Assembly: GCF_020782115.1 (NCBI RefSeq)
Contig: NZ_JAJGMW010000002.1
Coordinates: 1-64,000 of the forward strand
Reading direction: 5' to 3'
Origin: Leeuwenhoekiella parthenopeia
Lineage (GTDB): Bacteria > Bacteroidota > Bacteroidia > Flavobacteriales > Flavobacteriaceae
Length of the DNA stretch: 64,000 bases
How positions within the stretch are numbered: position 1 is the first letter of the stretch; each line of letters opens with the position of its first letter. Below the pieces are notes generated by a model. The model saw only the letters and a program-made list of their open reading frames with translations, did no database searches and had not been told where the DNA came from. Positions 36,065-44,152 of the stretch are shown piece after piece. Made by a program: the position numbers and the translations under genes.

Positions 36065-36850
36065 ATGTGCTATAGAACTTCGAATAGATTACCAGTTCCA
36101 GATATGGAAAAAAGGTATGGTATTGAACGGGATCCAGAATTGGATATAGAAGATACTGATTTTGTAGACTATAATATCAATGGATTTAGTCATCCTCCCA
36201 TGTTGATTATTGGTATGGATGCCGGTCTTGACATTGGACCGCGTCCAGAAGTTTTACATCCGGCTCTGTGGGGTATCGCCCCTTCCAATACCAAGGGAAG
36301 TATAAATGATTATTACAGAGGAATTAAATATCATGGCTCTGAATTAAATGCGAGGTCGGAGAAAGCATTTGATTACTGGCTGTATAAGGCATCCATTATG
36401 GAGAAGCGCTGTATTGTTCCCGTCACGGGTTTCTTTGAGCCTCACAAGCATAAAGGTGTTAGCTATCCATTCTACTTCGAAAAGAAGAGTAGGGAGCATT
36501 TAAGTGTAGCTGGACTCTACTCAGTAACAGAGACAGGCTATGTAACATTTACCTTATTGACAAAAGAAGCTTCACCACTTTTTGCGAAAGTCCATAACAA
36601 GACAGGAGACAAAAGACAAATAGTACTCCTAAACGAAGAGACAGAAAAAGATTGGCTTGATCCAAATTTAAAAGAAGCGGACATCAAAGCATTTTTCGGG
36701 GATTATTATGACGAAAAGAAGCTTACTACCTATCCCGTATCCAGAGCGGTGCAAGGAAGGAAAAACATTCTGGACGGCGAGGAAGCGGTAGAGCGTGATG
36801 ATTATGAACAGCTAGAGACCTTAGAAGCGGAGCTTAAAAAATTTTTATAA
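36065..36850 (+). CDS. SRAP-family protein (YedK/HMCES)
   Basis: A protein of 261 residues starting Met-Cys, so C2 is exposed after Met removal. It can bond to abasic sites in single-stranded DNA, the family's mechanism. Other family positions are visible: GFFEP (active-site Glu region) and KVHNKTGDKR, corresponding to the VHxRMP-type histidine motif, with some deviation from the usual text. It protects or repairs abasic DNA. Mobile elements often carry SRAP genes, perhaps to protect ssDNA intermediates. Confidence 0.9.
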   Translation: MCYRTSNRLPVPDMEKRYGIERDPELDIEDTDFVDYNINGFSHPPMLIIGMDAGLDIGPRPEVLHPALWGIAPSNTKGSINDYYRGIKYHGSELNARSEKAFDYWLYKASIMEKRCIVPVTGFFEPHKHKGVSYPFYFEKKSREHLSVAGLYSVTETGYVTFTLLTKEASPLFAKVHNKTGDKRQIVLLNEETEKDWLDPNLKEADIKAFFGDYYDEKKLTTYPVSRAVQGRKNILDGEEAVERDDYEQLETLEAELKKFL

Positions 36851-36935
36851 TAAAAAAATTTTTGTTTCCAATTCTGTGCTCTTTAACCTGCCCACTAAAG
36901 ACTCCCCCGCTCCGACATTGAAAAACAATACCCCG

Positions 36936-37556
36936 CTAATCATCTGCTTCAAATCCATAAGATGGAGTGTCACTTGAATTTTCTAATATGGGCGGCTGAT
37001 CATCATTTTTACTATTTGGGGTAATGTGCTTTGTGGCAACAATCTTTATATTTACATCATCTTTCGCGCTAGTTGAGGAGCTTCTAAAAGTACTATACCG
37101 ACTTCCATTGAAAATGTAATGTGGATTTACCCAATACATATTCGCTCTGCCTTTAGCATTTGCTACAATCCCAATTTGGACTAGGCTTTTGAGTGCAGCA
37201 TAGTAGGATGATTCTCCCATTCCAATCAGTGGTAATATTTTTTTTCTAGTTAAATGAATTTTTTCTTTATCCTTACCCAAGTGCAAACAGATATACATTA
37301 GGAGCTTTAGCGCTTTCTCATCTAAGTTGTAAACCACTTTTTCAAAAGATTGGGTTTTATATAGTTTTGCACCTGTATCAGAATCAAACAATGAAATGTT
37401 GGTCTCCCTTCTCGATTGAAATCCGTTCGAAGTGGGTACATTATTTAAAGTTTCTCTCTGAATTTCGATAAATTCAAGGGGTTTATTTAAGAAGGGATTT
37501 TTTTCATTTTTGGAATTTTTTGGTCTTGAAGTGCTTTTCTTTGTATTTTTTTCCAA
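36936..37556 (-). CDS. RepL-like winged-helix protein
   Basis: A protein of 206 residues. The central part (about 80-155) reads as a winged helix: LTRKKILPLIGMGESSYYAA, then LVQIGIVANAKGRANMYWVN and PHYIFNGSR. This tail resembles RepL-type plasmid replication/maintenance proteins (YWVNP-x-x-x-FNG). Both ends are charged and probably disordered. In an island it may initiate replication of an excised form, or act as a regulator. The assignment rests on motif resemblance. Confidence 0.65.
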   Translation of the reverse strand: MEKNTKKSTSRPKNSKNEKNPFLNKPLEFIEIQRETLNNVPTSNGFQSRRETNISLFDSDTGAKLYKTQSFEKVVYNLDEKALKLLMYICLHLGKDKEKIHLTRKKILPLIGMGESSYYAALKSLVQIGIVANAKGRANMYWVNPHYIFNGSRYSTFRSSSTSAKDDVNIKIVATKHITPNSKNDDQPPILENSSDTPSYGFEADD

Positions 37557-38002
37557 ATCAAGGGTTATTTACATCCTGGTAATGAGTGTCTTGAGTTAAA
37601 AGTTTCATTATATTATTACTGATATAATATATAGTTGATCTTTCGTAAAAGTATTCAAACAACCAAGACCTCAAAAGAAATATTGAGGCTGCAATCTTAC
37701 AGAAAGTAACTAACCTGAACAAGTTTATAAAGCCCACTTTTTTGTGCATTACCTATTTTCTCACGTGACAGTTCCCCTCTACCGAAGAGGGCTAAGAACA
37801 GGCGTACAGATTTTGAAAATCACCCTTACTCGGTACTGGGGAGACAGCGTTTTCAGCTAGGGTAGTATTATTGCCGTAAGCTCGTTCCTCTGGTAGTTTA
37901 TTAACCTTTACTTGATCCAGTTTAACTATGGCATTCGATGACTAGGGACCCGACTTGCAAATTTTGATCGCTCTGGTTAATTTGTGGCACCCAAATCTAA
38001 CA
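37557..38002. other. Gene-poor stretch of the island
   Basis: A 63-codon leftward frame (37558-37749) lies 1 bp before the RepL-like gene, but its composition (many I, F and Y) is not convincing. A small hairpin CCCTCT-ACCGA-AGAGGG sits at 37775-37791 and shares its loop with the hairpin at 32900. No other gene is seen. Confidence 0.45.
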
Positions 38003-38893
38003 ATGGATATTACTAAAGAAGAAATTCAGCAGGCACTACGAATTAGCAGAGCTATTCAAAACTACATTGAACTTACCGGTAGTAGAGATCTTAGGTCAAC
38101 CGATGTATTCCCATACCTGTCTCGTAAGGGGCTTTTTGAAAGGGACACGAGGCACAATGGCAAACACTTTAGAAAGTTCCTCAAGAGGCTTTACAATGCG
38201 AATATGCTTGAAAATCTAGTGCCACAATGTAGGTACCTTAGAGGTGTGGGTGATCAGGTAATGGGGGAGTGGTATTTTAATGATGCCAAAGACAAAATGC
38301 CCAAGGTTATCTCAGTAAAAATGAACGCTGCTCAGGAGAAACCAGCACCAATGACTCTTCCAGCAGCCAAAAAGCTAATGCAGTCACTGGTTGATGGGAT
38401 TCATCCTTTAACTTACAAGAACCTTCCGGAGTCAGAGGCATCTATGCATCCTACGGTGAGGGAGGCGCTGCAACTCTTGATTTCTTCTTTGAGCGAAGAT
38501 GATCCTGCCCAAAAAGATGATCTTCAAAGTGATCCTGAAGGTTACTGTGAGTCACCTAAGTCCAAAAAAGAGCAGGATTCGGAATGCAAGGGTTTGGAAA
38601 TAAGCTACGATCAGTCCATCCCCGCAGAAGAACTACTTAAAGGCTGGAGGGAAGAGGTAAATGCTTGGGAAACCACCTTAGATCTTGATGCCCTTTCTGA
38701 AAATGTACTGGCGATACGACGGAAATATCCCAGGGCTTATGAAAAGTGGGCTGATCGGGAAAAGGAAATTGTTCTTCAGGCTTATAGCTTAACGCGTAGT
38801 ACCAGTAAAGTAGCAGAGCTGACGCAGCGAACCACAAATTCGATTCAGCTTACTATAGACAGGCTACATAAGAAACTGGAGGAATCCAGATAA
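38003..38893 (+). CDS. Unknown protein upstream of hsdM, C-terminal HTH-like
   Basis: About 296 residues from ATG 38003 (MDITKEEIQQALRISRA); an upstream in-frame start at 37955 is possible. The N-terminal part (about 1-90) is helical and basic (SRKGLFERDTRHNGKHFRKF). A low-complexity acidic linker follows. The last 45 residues resemble a sigma-type helix-turn-helix (EIVLQAYSLTRSTSKVAELT). It lies 91 bp upstream of hsdM on the same strand, so it may regulate or travel with the restriction system. No family is recognised. Confidence 0.65.
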   Translation: MDITKEEIQQALRISRAIQNYIELTGSRDLRSTDVFPYLSRKGLFERDTRHNGKHFRKFLKRLYNANMLENLVPQCRYLRGVGDQVMGEWYFNDAKDKMPKVISVKMNAAQEKPAPMTLPAAKKLMQSLVDGIHPLTYKNLPESEASMHPTVREALQLLISSLSEDDPAQKDDLQSDPEGYCESPKSKKEQDSECKGLEISYDQSIPAEELLKGWREEVNAWETTLDLDALSENVLAIRRKYPRAYEKWADREKEIVLQAYSLTRSTSKVAELTQRTTNSIQLTIDRLHKKLEESR

Positions 38894-38946
38894 AAATCAG
38901 AGCTCCTATCCTAGGTTAGGACCCTCTTTAAAGGATATTTACTATA

Positions 38947-38965
38947 CTTGTAGTCTCCCTACAAG
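38947..38965 (+). promoter_or_regulatory. Inverted repeat in the hsdM leader
   Basis: CTTGTAG-TCTCC-CTACAAG is a perfect 7-bp inverted repeat 19 bp before the hsdM ATG. It could be an operator or a small leader hairpin that controls hsdM translation. Confidence 0.4.
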
Positions 38966-38984
38966 AATATCCATTAACCACCTT

Positions 38985-40898
38985 ATGAATAGAGAACAAC
39001 TCAAGCAGTTAGAAGATAGACTGTGGAAAGCTGCAGACGACCTGCGAGCAAACAGCAAACTTACTGCTACTGAATACAGCTTCCCGGTACTGGGGCTTAT
39101 ATTTTTACGACACGCCTACAACAGATTTATTACTGCTAAAGCACAAATTGAAGAGTCGCTACCTTCACACCCACAGCGCGGGAAGCGTCCTGTAAATAAG
39201 ACCGACTTTCTTTCTGCCAATGCGATTTTCCTACCCGAAAATGCGCAATGGAAAACCATAAATGAGCTTCCTGAGAGTGCTGACGTAGGAGAATACCTTA
39301 ATGAAGCCATGAAAAGCATTGAGGCAGAGTATGAGGTGCTTCAAGATGTGCTGCCCAAGGATTACGTGCTTTTTGAAAGCGACTTGCTTTTCAGATTGAT
39401 ACGTATTTTCAATGATCCTTTACTGGATAATGTGACAGGTGATGTTTTTGGGCGTATCTATGAATACTTCCTGAACAAATTCGCGATGAGCGGTGCACAG
39501 GAAGGCGGTGAGTTCTTTACGCCTCCTAGCCTTGTAAATGCTATCGTAAACATCATTGAGCCAAACCACGGCACCGTATTCGATCCGGCTTGTGGTAGTG
39601 CTGGTATGTTTGTACAGACCGCACACTTTATTGAAGAAAACCTGCATACAGAAGCTTCTCAAAAAGTAACTTTTTACGGTCAGGAGAAAGCAGACACCAA
39701 CACCAAACTCGCCAAGATGAATATGGCGGTTCACGGTCTTGACGCCAAGATTATGCAGGGGAATACCTTCTACGACGATCATCACGATCTGGTTGGTAAA
39801 TGTGATTTCGTTATGGCTAATCCACCATTTAATGTGGACGGCGTTGACAAGAAAAAGGAATCAGTTAAGAACGACCCCAGGCTTCCCCTGGGTTTACCTA
39901 AAAATGATAATGCCAACTACCTGTGGATCCAGTATTTCTACAGCTACTTAAATGAGACCGGGCGTGCCGGCTTTGTAATGGCGAGTTCTGCCAGTGATGC
40001 GGGGCATTCGGAAAAGAAAATACGTCAACAGCTTGTAGAAACAGGAGCTGTAGATGTTATGGTGTCTATTGGTACGAAGTTTTTTTATACGCGTTCATTA
40101 CCCTGTTCCTTATGGTTTTTTGACCGTTCTAAGGAACAGGATGCTGAGCGTGCAGATAAGATCTTAATGCTTGATCTGAGAGATGTCTTTCGAAAAGTTT
40201 CTTCTAACCTGCACGACTTTACTGATGAACAGCTTCAAAACATTCAGGCTTTAGTAAGACTTTACCGAGGCGATAGAGGTACGTTTAATAAAACCCTTGA
40301 TTTGTATAGAGAAAAGTCAGCTACGGCTTTTAAAAAGGCTCAGGAGGGAGTTGAACATTTAAACAATCTTCTTGGGAACACTTCTCCGGAAGTATTGAAT
40401 CTTGCTGCAGAGCCTGAAAGTAACTATCAAAATTCTAAAAGGTCTTCAACAGTTAAAGAATGGAAAGTTAAATACACCAAGGCGGTCAAAAAGCAGGTTG
40501 ACTCAAATAAAAACGAAGCCAAAGCAGATCCAAGTAAACGCGGTGAACTGAAACGTAAAACCGGTCTTTTAGAAAAGGTGCTGGCTACTTTTACGAAAGC
40601 GGTAGAACGTCATTTATATTTTGACAAAGAAATCGAATGGTTAAAGAGCCGTTTTCCAGATGGTAATTATGCTGATGTAGCAGGCTTATGTAAAGTGGTT
40701 AATCGAAAGGAAATTAAAGCTAACGATTACAGCCTTACTGCAGGACGCTATGTAGGTGTCGCAACAGTTGAAGAAGATGAGGGCTTTGATTTTGAGGAGC
40801 GGATGGCAGAGATCAAACAGGAACTTAAGCTTTTGAATGAAGAGGCTATTGTACTGGCTGAAACAATACAAACAGATCTTACTGAATTAGGGATATGA
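38985..40898 (+). CDS. hsdM: Type I restriction-modification methyltransferase HsdM
   Basis: A protein of 637 residues with the N-terminal HsdM helical domain (about 5-130), an N6-adenine methylase domain with motif I FDPACGSAGMF (199-209) and motif IV NPPF (279-282), and an extended C-terminal helical region ending in DYSLTAGRYVG. It methylates adenine in a bipartite site chosen by HsdS. It overlaps hsdS by 4 bp (ATGA). Because hsdS is broken at 41128, the enzyme probably lacks its specificity partner here, unless another HsdS exists. Confidence 0.94.
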   Translation: MNREQLKQLEDRLWKAADDLRANSKLTATEYSFPVLGLIFLRHAYNRFITAKAQIEESLPSHPQRGKRPVNKTDFLSANAIFLPENAQWKTINELPESADVGEYLNEAMKSIEAEYEVLQDVLPKDYVLFESDLLFRLIRIFNDPLLDNVTGDVFGRIYEYFLNKFAMSGAQEGGEFFTPPSLVNAIVNIIEPNHGTVFDPACGSAGMFVQTAHFIEENLHTEASQKVTFYGQEKADTNTKLAKMNMAVHGLDAKIMQGNTFYDDHHDLVGKCDFVMANPPFNVDGVDKKKESVKNDPRLPLGLPKNDNANYLWIQYFYSYLNETGRAGFVMASSASDAGHSEKKIRQQLVETGAVDVMVSIGTKFFYTRSLPCSLWFFDRSKEQDAERADKILMLDLRDVFRKVSSNLHDFTDEQLQNIQALVRLYRGDRGTFNKTLDLYREKSATAFKKAQEGVEHLNNLLGNTSPEVLNLAAEPESNYQNSKRSSTVKEWKVKYTKAVKKQVDSNKNEAKADPSKRGELKRKTGLLEKVLATFTKAVERHLYFDKEIEWLKSRFPDGNYADVAGLCKVVNRKEIKANDYSLTAGRYVGVATVEEDEGFDFEERMAEIKQELKLLNEEAIVLAETIQTDLTELGI

Positions 40899-41134
40899 GT
40901 TGGGAGGAAAAAAGAATTGGTGAAGTTTGTATTTTAAATTATGGTAAAAATTTACCAAAGACTAAAAGACAGTTTGGTGAATACCCCGTATATAGCTCGG
41001 CGGGCTTGATTGACTATCATAGCAAATCTCTGGTTGATGAAGAGGGAATTATAATAGGAAGAAAAGGCAGCGTTGGAACACTGTATTATTCTAAAAAACC
41101 TTTTTTCCCAATAGATACTTCTTACTATGTATAA
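40895..41134 (+). pseudogene. hsdS: HsdS specificity subunit, 5' fragment cut by the prophage
   Basis: Only 79 codons remain, against about 380-450 in a normal HsdS. The text is typical of the start of the first target-recognition domain (SSAGLIDYHSKS, IIIGRKGSVG, FFPIDTSYYV) and breaks off right after FFPIDTSYYV, where HsdS proteins normally continue. The break falls on the proposed TG end of the Mu-like prophage at 41128. The last two codons and the stop are phage sequence. The rest of hsdS should lie beyond the far phage end. Confidence 0.9.
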
Positions 41135-41142
41135 TCGCAAAA

Positions 41143-41172
41143 TCGAAATGTACACAAATTTCAAACGAAATG
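41143..41172 (+). promoter_or_regulatory. Putative transposase-binding sites at the phage end
   Basis: CGAAATG occurs at 41144-41150 and 41166-41172, exactly 22 bp apart, each preceded by A-rich sequence. In Mu the right-end sites R1 and R2 are adjacent 22-bp units that contain CGAAA at the same 22-bp period. The distance from the proposed TG to the first motif is about 5 bp shorter than in Mu. Confidence 0.55.
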
Positions 41173-41193
41173 CCCACTGATTCATTAAAAAAC

Positions 41194-41224
41194 AAAGCCC
41201 TTTAAAGTTTATTTAAAGGGCTTT
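41194..41224 (-). terminator. Terminator at the end of the leftward phage operon
   Basis: A perfect 13-bp stem AAAGCCCTTTAAA / TTTAAAGGGCTTT with a 5-nt loop, followed leftward by TTTTTT. It lies 10 bp after the methylase stop and 66 bp inside the phage end, and stops late transcription from leaving the prophage. Confidence 0.88.
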
Positions 41225-41234
41225 TAAATTGGAT

Positions 41235-42068
41235 TTAAACTCCTTTGTAGATCATTATATCGTCATACTTGTGTTGATAGTTCACAGAGTTCTCGCGCGT
41301 TGTAGTGGTTGACCACTTGAATGGATTCTCTACAAGGGTGGTGGTTTCAAACCACTCCATCAACTCAACAATACTTGACTTGTTGCTCGTAAAATAGAAA
41401 TATTTAGAACCTTCAAGCAGTTCTAATACATCAAGATAGTCTCTAAGCTTCCAGTACTTGTCGCTATTGTATGAAGCTGTGTCAGTACTCAGATAGGGCG
41501 GATCAAGTAAGTAAATAACCTCTTGGCCTTTAAATTCAGCGTAAACCTCCTTGTAGTCCTTTCTGATAATCTCAAGACCGGTCAAATAACCTTCAGCCGA
41601 CGAGATCGCTGATTTCCTCACTGTATTATACATCGTATGCTTGCTAAAGTCTTTAAAATCCTTTGCATACTTTCCTGAAAACAACAAAGAAGAAGAAAGC
41701 GTAATATAATCCAAGTACCCAAACTCATTCTCGTGGGCTTTTACAGCGTCTAGAACTATATCCCTTATGTCATTAGGTATTTTACTTTGACGCTTAACAC
41801 CGGTTGTTATTTTGCGTAATTCAGCTAATAACCGGTTGGTTTCAGGAATTGAATTAAGCCGTTGACTGAAATTATCATAATCGTTAAAGATTACACGAGC
41901 TTCAGGATGAACATCTTTAGTTACTCGACTTAGAAGTCCTGAGCCTCCAAATAAATCCACATAGATGGCATCTTTAGGGAATTGCTCTAGAGCCTTACTG
42001 AACTCATTAACAAAGTTTCTTTTTTGCCCTTGAAACGGCAAGGGCGCCGCTTTAAATGATTTTTGCAT
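41235..42068 (-). CDS. DNA adenine N6-methyltransferase (D12/Dam class)
   Basis: A protein of 277 residues with the alpha-class order: an FxGxK-like motif PFQGQKR (11-17), motif I DLFGGSG (38-44), FNDYD (61-65) and motif IV DPPY (189-192). It transfers a methyl group from SAM to N6 of adenine. The target site is unknown. It is the last gene of the leftward late operon, next to the phage end, matching the position of DNA-modification genes in Mu. It probably shields phage DNA from host restriction. Confidence 0.92.
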   Translation of the reverse strand: MQKSFKAAPLPFQGQKRNFVNEFSKALEQFPKDAIYVDLFGGSGLLSRVTKDVHPEARVIFNDYDNFSQRLNSIPETNRLLAELRKITTGVKRQSKIPNDIRDIVLDAVKAHENEFGYLDYITLSSSLLFSGKYAKDFKDFSKHTMYNTVRKSAISSAEGYLTGLEIIRKDYKEVYAEFKGQEVIYLLDPPYLSTDTASYNSDKYWKLRDYLDVLELLEGSKYFYFTSNKSSIVELMEWFETTTLVENPFKWSTTTTRENSVNYQHKYDDIMIYKGV

Positions 42069-42108
42069 AACTGCCGTAAATTGATTGATGAATGTTTATT
42101 TTTGTGCC

Positions 42109-42212
42109 TCTCAGGCAAATTAAAAAAGGTGCATACACACCGTACAGGAAAGAGCAATACTGCCCTCTTCTTGGTGTGTATGCACCTTAATTGTTTGCCG
42201 TTTTGCCTGAGA
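42109..42212. ncRNA. Nested long hairpin of unknown role
   Basis: An outer perfect 11-bp stem TCTCAGGCAAA (42109-42119) / TTTGCCTGAGA (42202-42212) encloses a perfect 16-bp stem AAGGTGCATACACACC (42126-42141) / GGTGTGTATGCACCTT (42173-42188). A small AAGAG/CTCTT stem lies inside the 31-nt loop. It lies between the methylase and the next upstream gene, in the only sizable gap (about 185 bp) of the late operon. It is not a plain terminator, as no T run follows. A structured RNA or leader is inferred. Confidence 0.5.
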
Positions 42213-42253
42213 AACATACGGCTGCAAGGTTGAGGGCTTTTATAGCCCTGTTA

Positions 42254-42724
42254 TTAGTTAGTTAATATACTCTCCTCATAAATCCTAGTCTTTTGACGCG
42301 CCTTCAATATGCCCGAGTTAAAAGCTATTTTACAATGATCCTTTTCAAGCTTATCAAGTAAGCGAACCCAAAACCGCCCGTGTGCGCTTAATGTGTTGAG
42401 ATGCTCATTCCAACCTAATACCTCAGAGACGGTCTCGTCTTGATCTCCAAAGCGGTACCCGTAAAAGCTTGCATCGATCATTAGCCAATTGAAGAATCCG
42501 CCAAAGGCTGCGTTACCCAGTTGATCAAATGAGGCTGCAATCGCGGTAAAATAGACCTTGGCACCGCTTAATATTTCGCGGGCTTTGCGCCGCTCATTGG
42601 TAGCTACCGCATACACCTTCCAAGCGAGTGCCGGGAGCGTGATGATGGCAAAACCCAGCAAAGCCAAAAGAATAAGTAAAAGGCTACTTACAAGCTTCAA
42701 AATATGCCCTAGTGCTTCTTTCAT
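42254..42724 (-). CDS. Phage membrane-anchored protein, unknown
   Basis: A protein of 156 residues with one or two hydrophobic helices in the first 40 residues (SSLLLILLALLGFAIITLPA), then a soluble helical part. It overlaps the upstream gene by 4 bp (ATGA). No family is recognised. The position behind the fibre genes suggests an accessory role, for example superinfection exclusion, but this is only a guess from location and topology. Confidence 0.7.
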   Translation of the reverse strand: MKEALGHILKLVSSLLLILLALLGFAIITLPALAWKVYAVATNERRKAREILSGAKVYFTAIAASFDQLGNAAFGGFFNWLMIDASFYGYRFGDQDETVSEVLGWNEHLNTLSAHGRFWVRLLDKLEKDHCKIAFNSGILKARQKTRIYEESILTN

Positions 42725-43290
42725 ACGACAAGCTGAAATTGTTGGCCTACCGGCTCGCTGTTAATGATCAACTTTGAAAGTAGAAACCCGATAGCAATAG
42801 GATTGCTAACGATTAGCTCCGGGTTATCGATGTTACCGCCCTGAAAGAAGTCCATCACGCGCTCATAGGTTGGATAGCCATAATCTACAATCACATCATT
42901 GGGGCCAAGCTGGCCATTATTGGCTGCTAGGTAATCAATGAGGTTCTTGCGGAAATACGCTAGCGTCTTTTGCTCATACTCCTCCGGTGTGGTGTTTTCA
43001 TCACCCACAAAGTTTGGGTCGTAGTCCGGGTTTGGAACATCTACCCAACTGGCCTGATTTGAAGTGCGACCGGGTATACCGATTTCATTCTCCAGACCTT
43101 TAAAAATGAGGTTAGACTTTGCCAACGTGTGTACTTTGCCTTCCTGCTCATAGCATAAGCCAAAGGTTACGCTTAAATAATGATCACGCCGTCTGTGATT
43201 GATTGCTATATCTTCTACAAAGGCACCTGCAAAGCTGCCCTGATTGATTTGCGGACTTACGTACGTGCCGCCTTTTGCTGTTAGTTTCAT
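42721..43290 (-). CDS. Phage late-operon protein, unknown
   Basis: A protein of 189 residues, soluble, with no signal. It starts 4 bp after the stop of the fibre-like gene 43295. The text has strand-rich N-terminal sequence and helices in the middle (EYEQKTLAYFRKNLIDYLAA). Possibly a fibre assembly or tip protein, given its place; no family is recognised. Confidence 0.7.
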   Translation of the reverse strand: MKLTAKGGTYVSPQINQGSFAGAFVEDIAINHRRRDHYLSVTFGLCYEQEGKVHTLAKSNLIFKGLENEIGIPGRTSNQASWVDVPNPDYDPNFVGDENTTPEEYEQKTLAYFRKNLIDYLAANNGQLGPNDVIVDYGYPTYERVMDFFQGGNIDNPELIVSNPIAIGFLLSKLIINSEPVGQQFQLVV

Positions 43291-43294
43291 AGTT

Positions 43295-44152
43295 CTATGT
43301 TGCTAATTCGATGTATTTAATGTCAAAAATGTCTAAACGATCCACCTCTACATAGACTCCCATGTCTCCAGACGCCGATAAATTAGAATAGAAATACTTT
43401 GCTTCTGGGTCTAACAGAAAATAGACCGAGATGTTACCGCTTAACCTTTCAAAAACAATGCTCTTTGATGGAAAATTGTCATTTTCATTAGGAAATTTTT
43501 CCGTAAAGGCTACGTTAGAACCAGGTCGCGAGTTATCTTCATTTTCTAGTATAGCCCCCACAGGATTATAACCTATTCGAAATTTATATTTACTAACTCC
43601 ATCGGATAAACGATATAGGTGAACTTTATCTGTTCCAGTTGTGAGATATGGATTACTTCCATCTGTAGCTAAGGATGAAATTTTATACCTAAAACTGAAT
43701 CTAAAATCTATATTATCCGGTATAACCAAGCCTCTTAAGCTTCCTGATGTATCATAGGAAACCACCTTTAGTTCATCGCCTTTATTATCAATAAGACCTG
43801 TTTGTTGTGACCAATCCGATATAACAGGGGAGTATACGTTTCCTAAAACAACAAGTAAGGCAGATGAAAAGTAAGCCTCAATACCATTGTTAAGAGTCAC
43901 ACCAAAAGTGCCCTCATCATTGCCTAAGGTCATATTCACATCAACATTCTTACTATCAATGAAAGTGATATAATTGATTGTATGATTTCCATCAAATTCG
44001 ATATCCATATCAGGAACAAAGAATTCGCCAACTAGCCTATAATTGCCAGTAGTACCCGGTAAATTACTGTCGGGGATAAGGTTGTTTAAAATTGGCGCTT
44101 GCTGTCTAGCTAAGCCTCTTAATTGTGATGCTCTTACTTTTGTCGTTGCCAT
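43295..44152 (-). CDS. Tail fibre-like protein, possible receptor-binding
   Basis: A protein of 285 residues with the N-terminal sequence KVRASQLRGLARQQAPILNN, then a beta-rich body with many Asn, Gly, Ser and Asp residues, typical of tail spike or fibre domains. It overlaps the preceding fibre gene by 1 bp. The coding sequence looks richer in A+T than its neighbours, which would fit exchange of receptor-binding modules. No specific family is recognised. Confidence 0.65.
   Translation of the reverse strand: MATTKVRASQLRGLARQQAPILNNLIPDSNLPGTTGNYRLVGEFFVPDMDIEFDGNHTINYITFIDSKNVDVNMTLGNDEGTFGVTLNNGIEAYFSSALLVVLGNVYSPVISDWSQQTGLIDNKGDELKVVSYDTSGSLRGLVIPDNIDFRFSFRYKISSLATDGSNPYLTTGTDKVHLYRLSDGVSKYKFRIGYNPVGAILENEDNSRPGSNVAFTEKFPNENDNFPSKSIVFERLSGNISVYFLLDPEAKYFYSNLSASGDMGVYVEVDRLDIFDIKYIELAT

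Larger units (their letters stand above)
32713..41127. mobile_element. Genomic island at tRNA-Asn
   Basis: A tyrosine integrase lies just downstream of a tRNA gene, followed by genes typical of accessory DNA: unknown proteins, SRAP, a RepL-like protein and type I restriction-modification. The A+T content looks higher than in the chromosome to the left. The island is interrupted at about 41128 by the Mu-like prophage and must continue beyond it. The far attachment site is outside the window, so the left limit is approximate. Confidence 0.7.

Noticed and set aside
37558..37749. A 63-codon gene before the RepL-like gene
   Set aside because: The composition is poor for a protein and no start signal is evident; kept only as a note.
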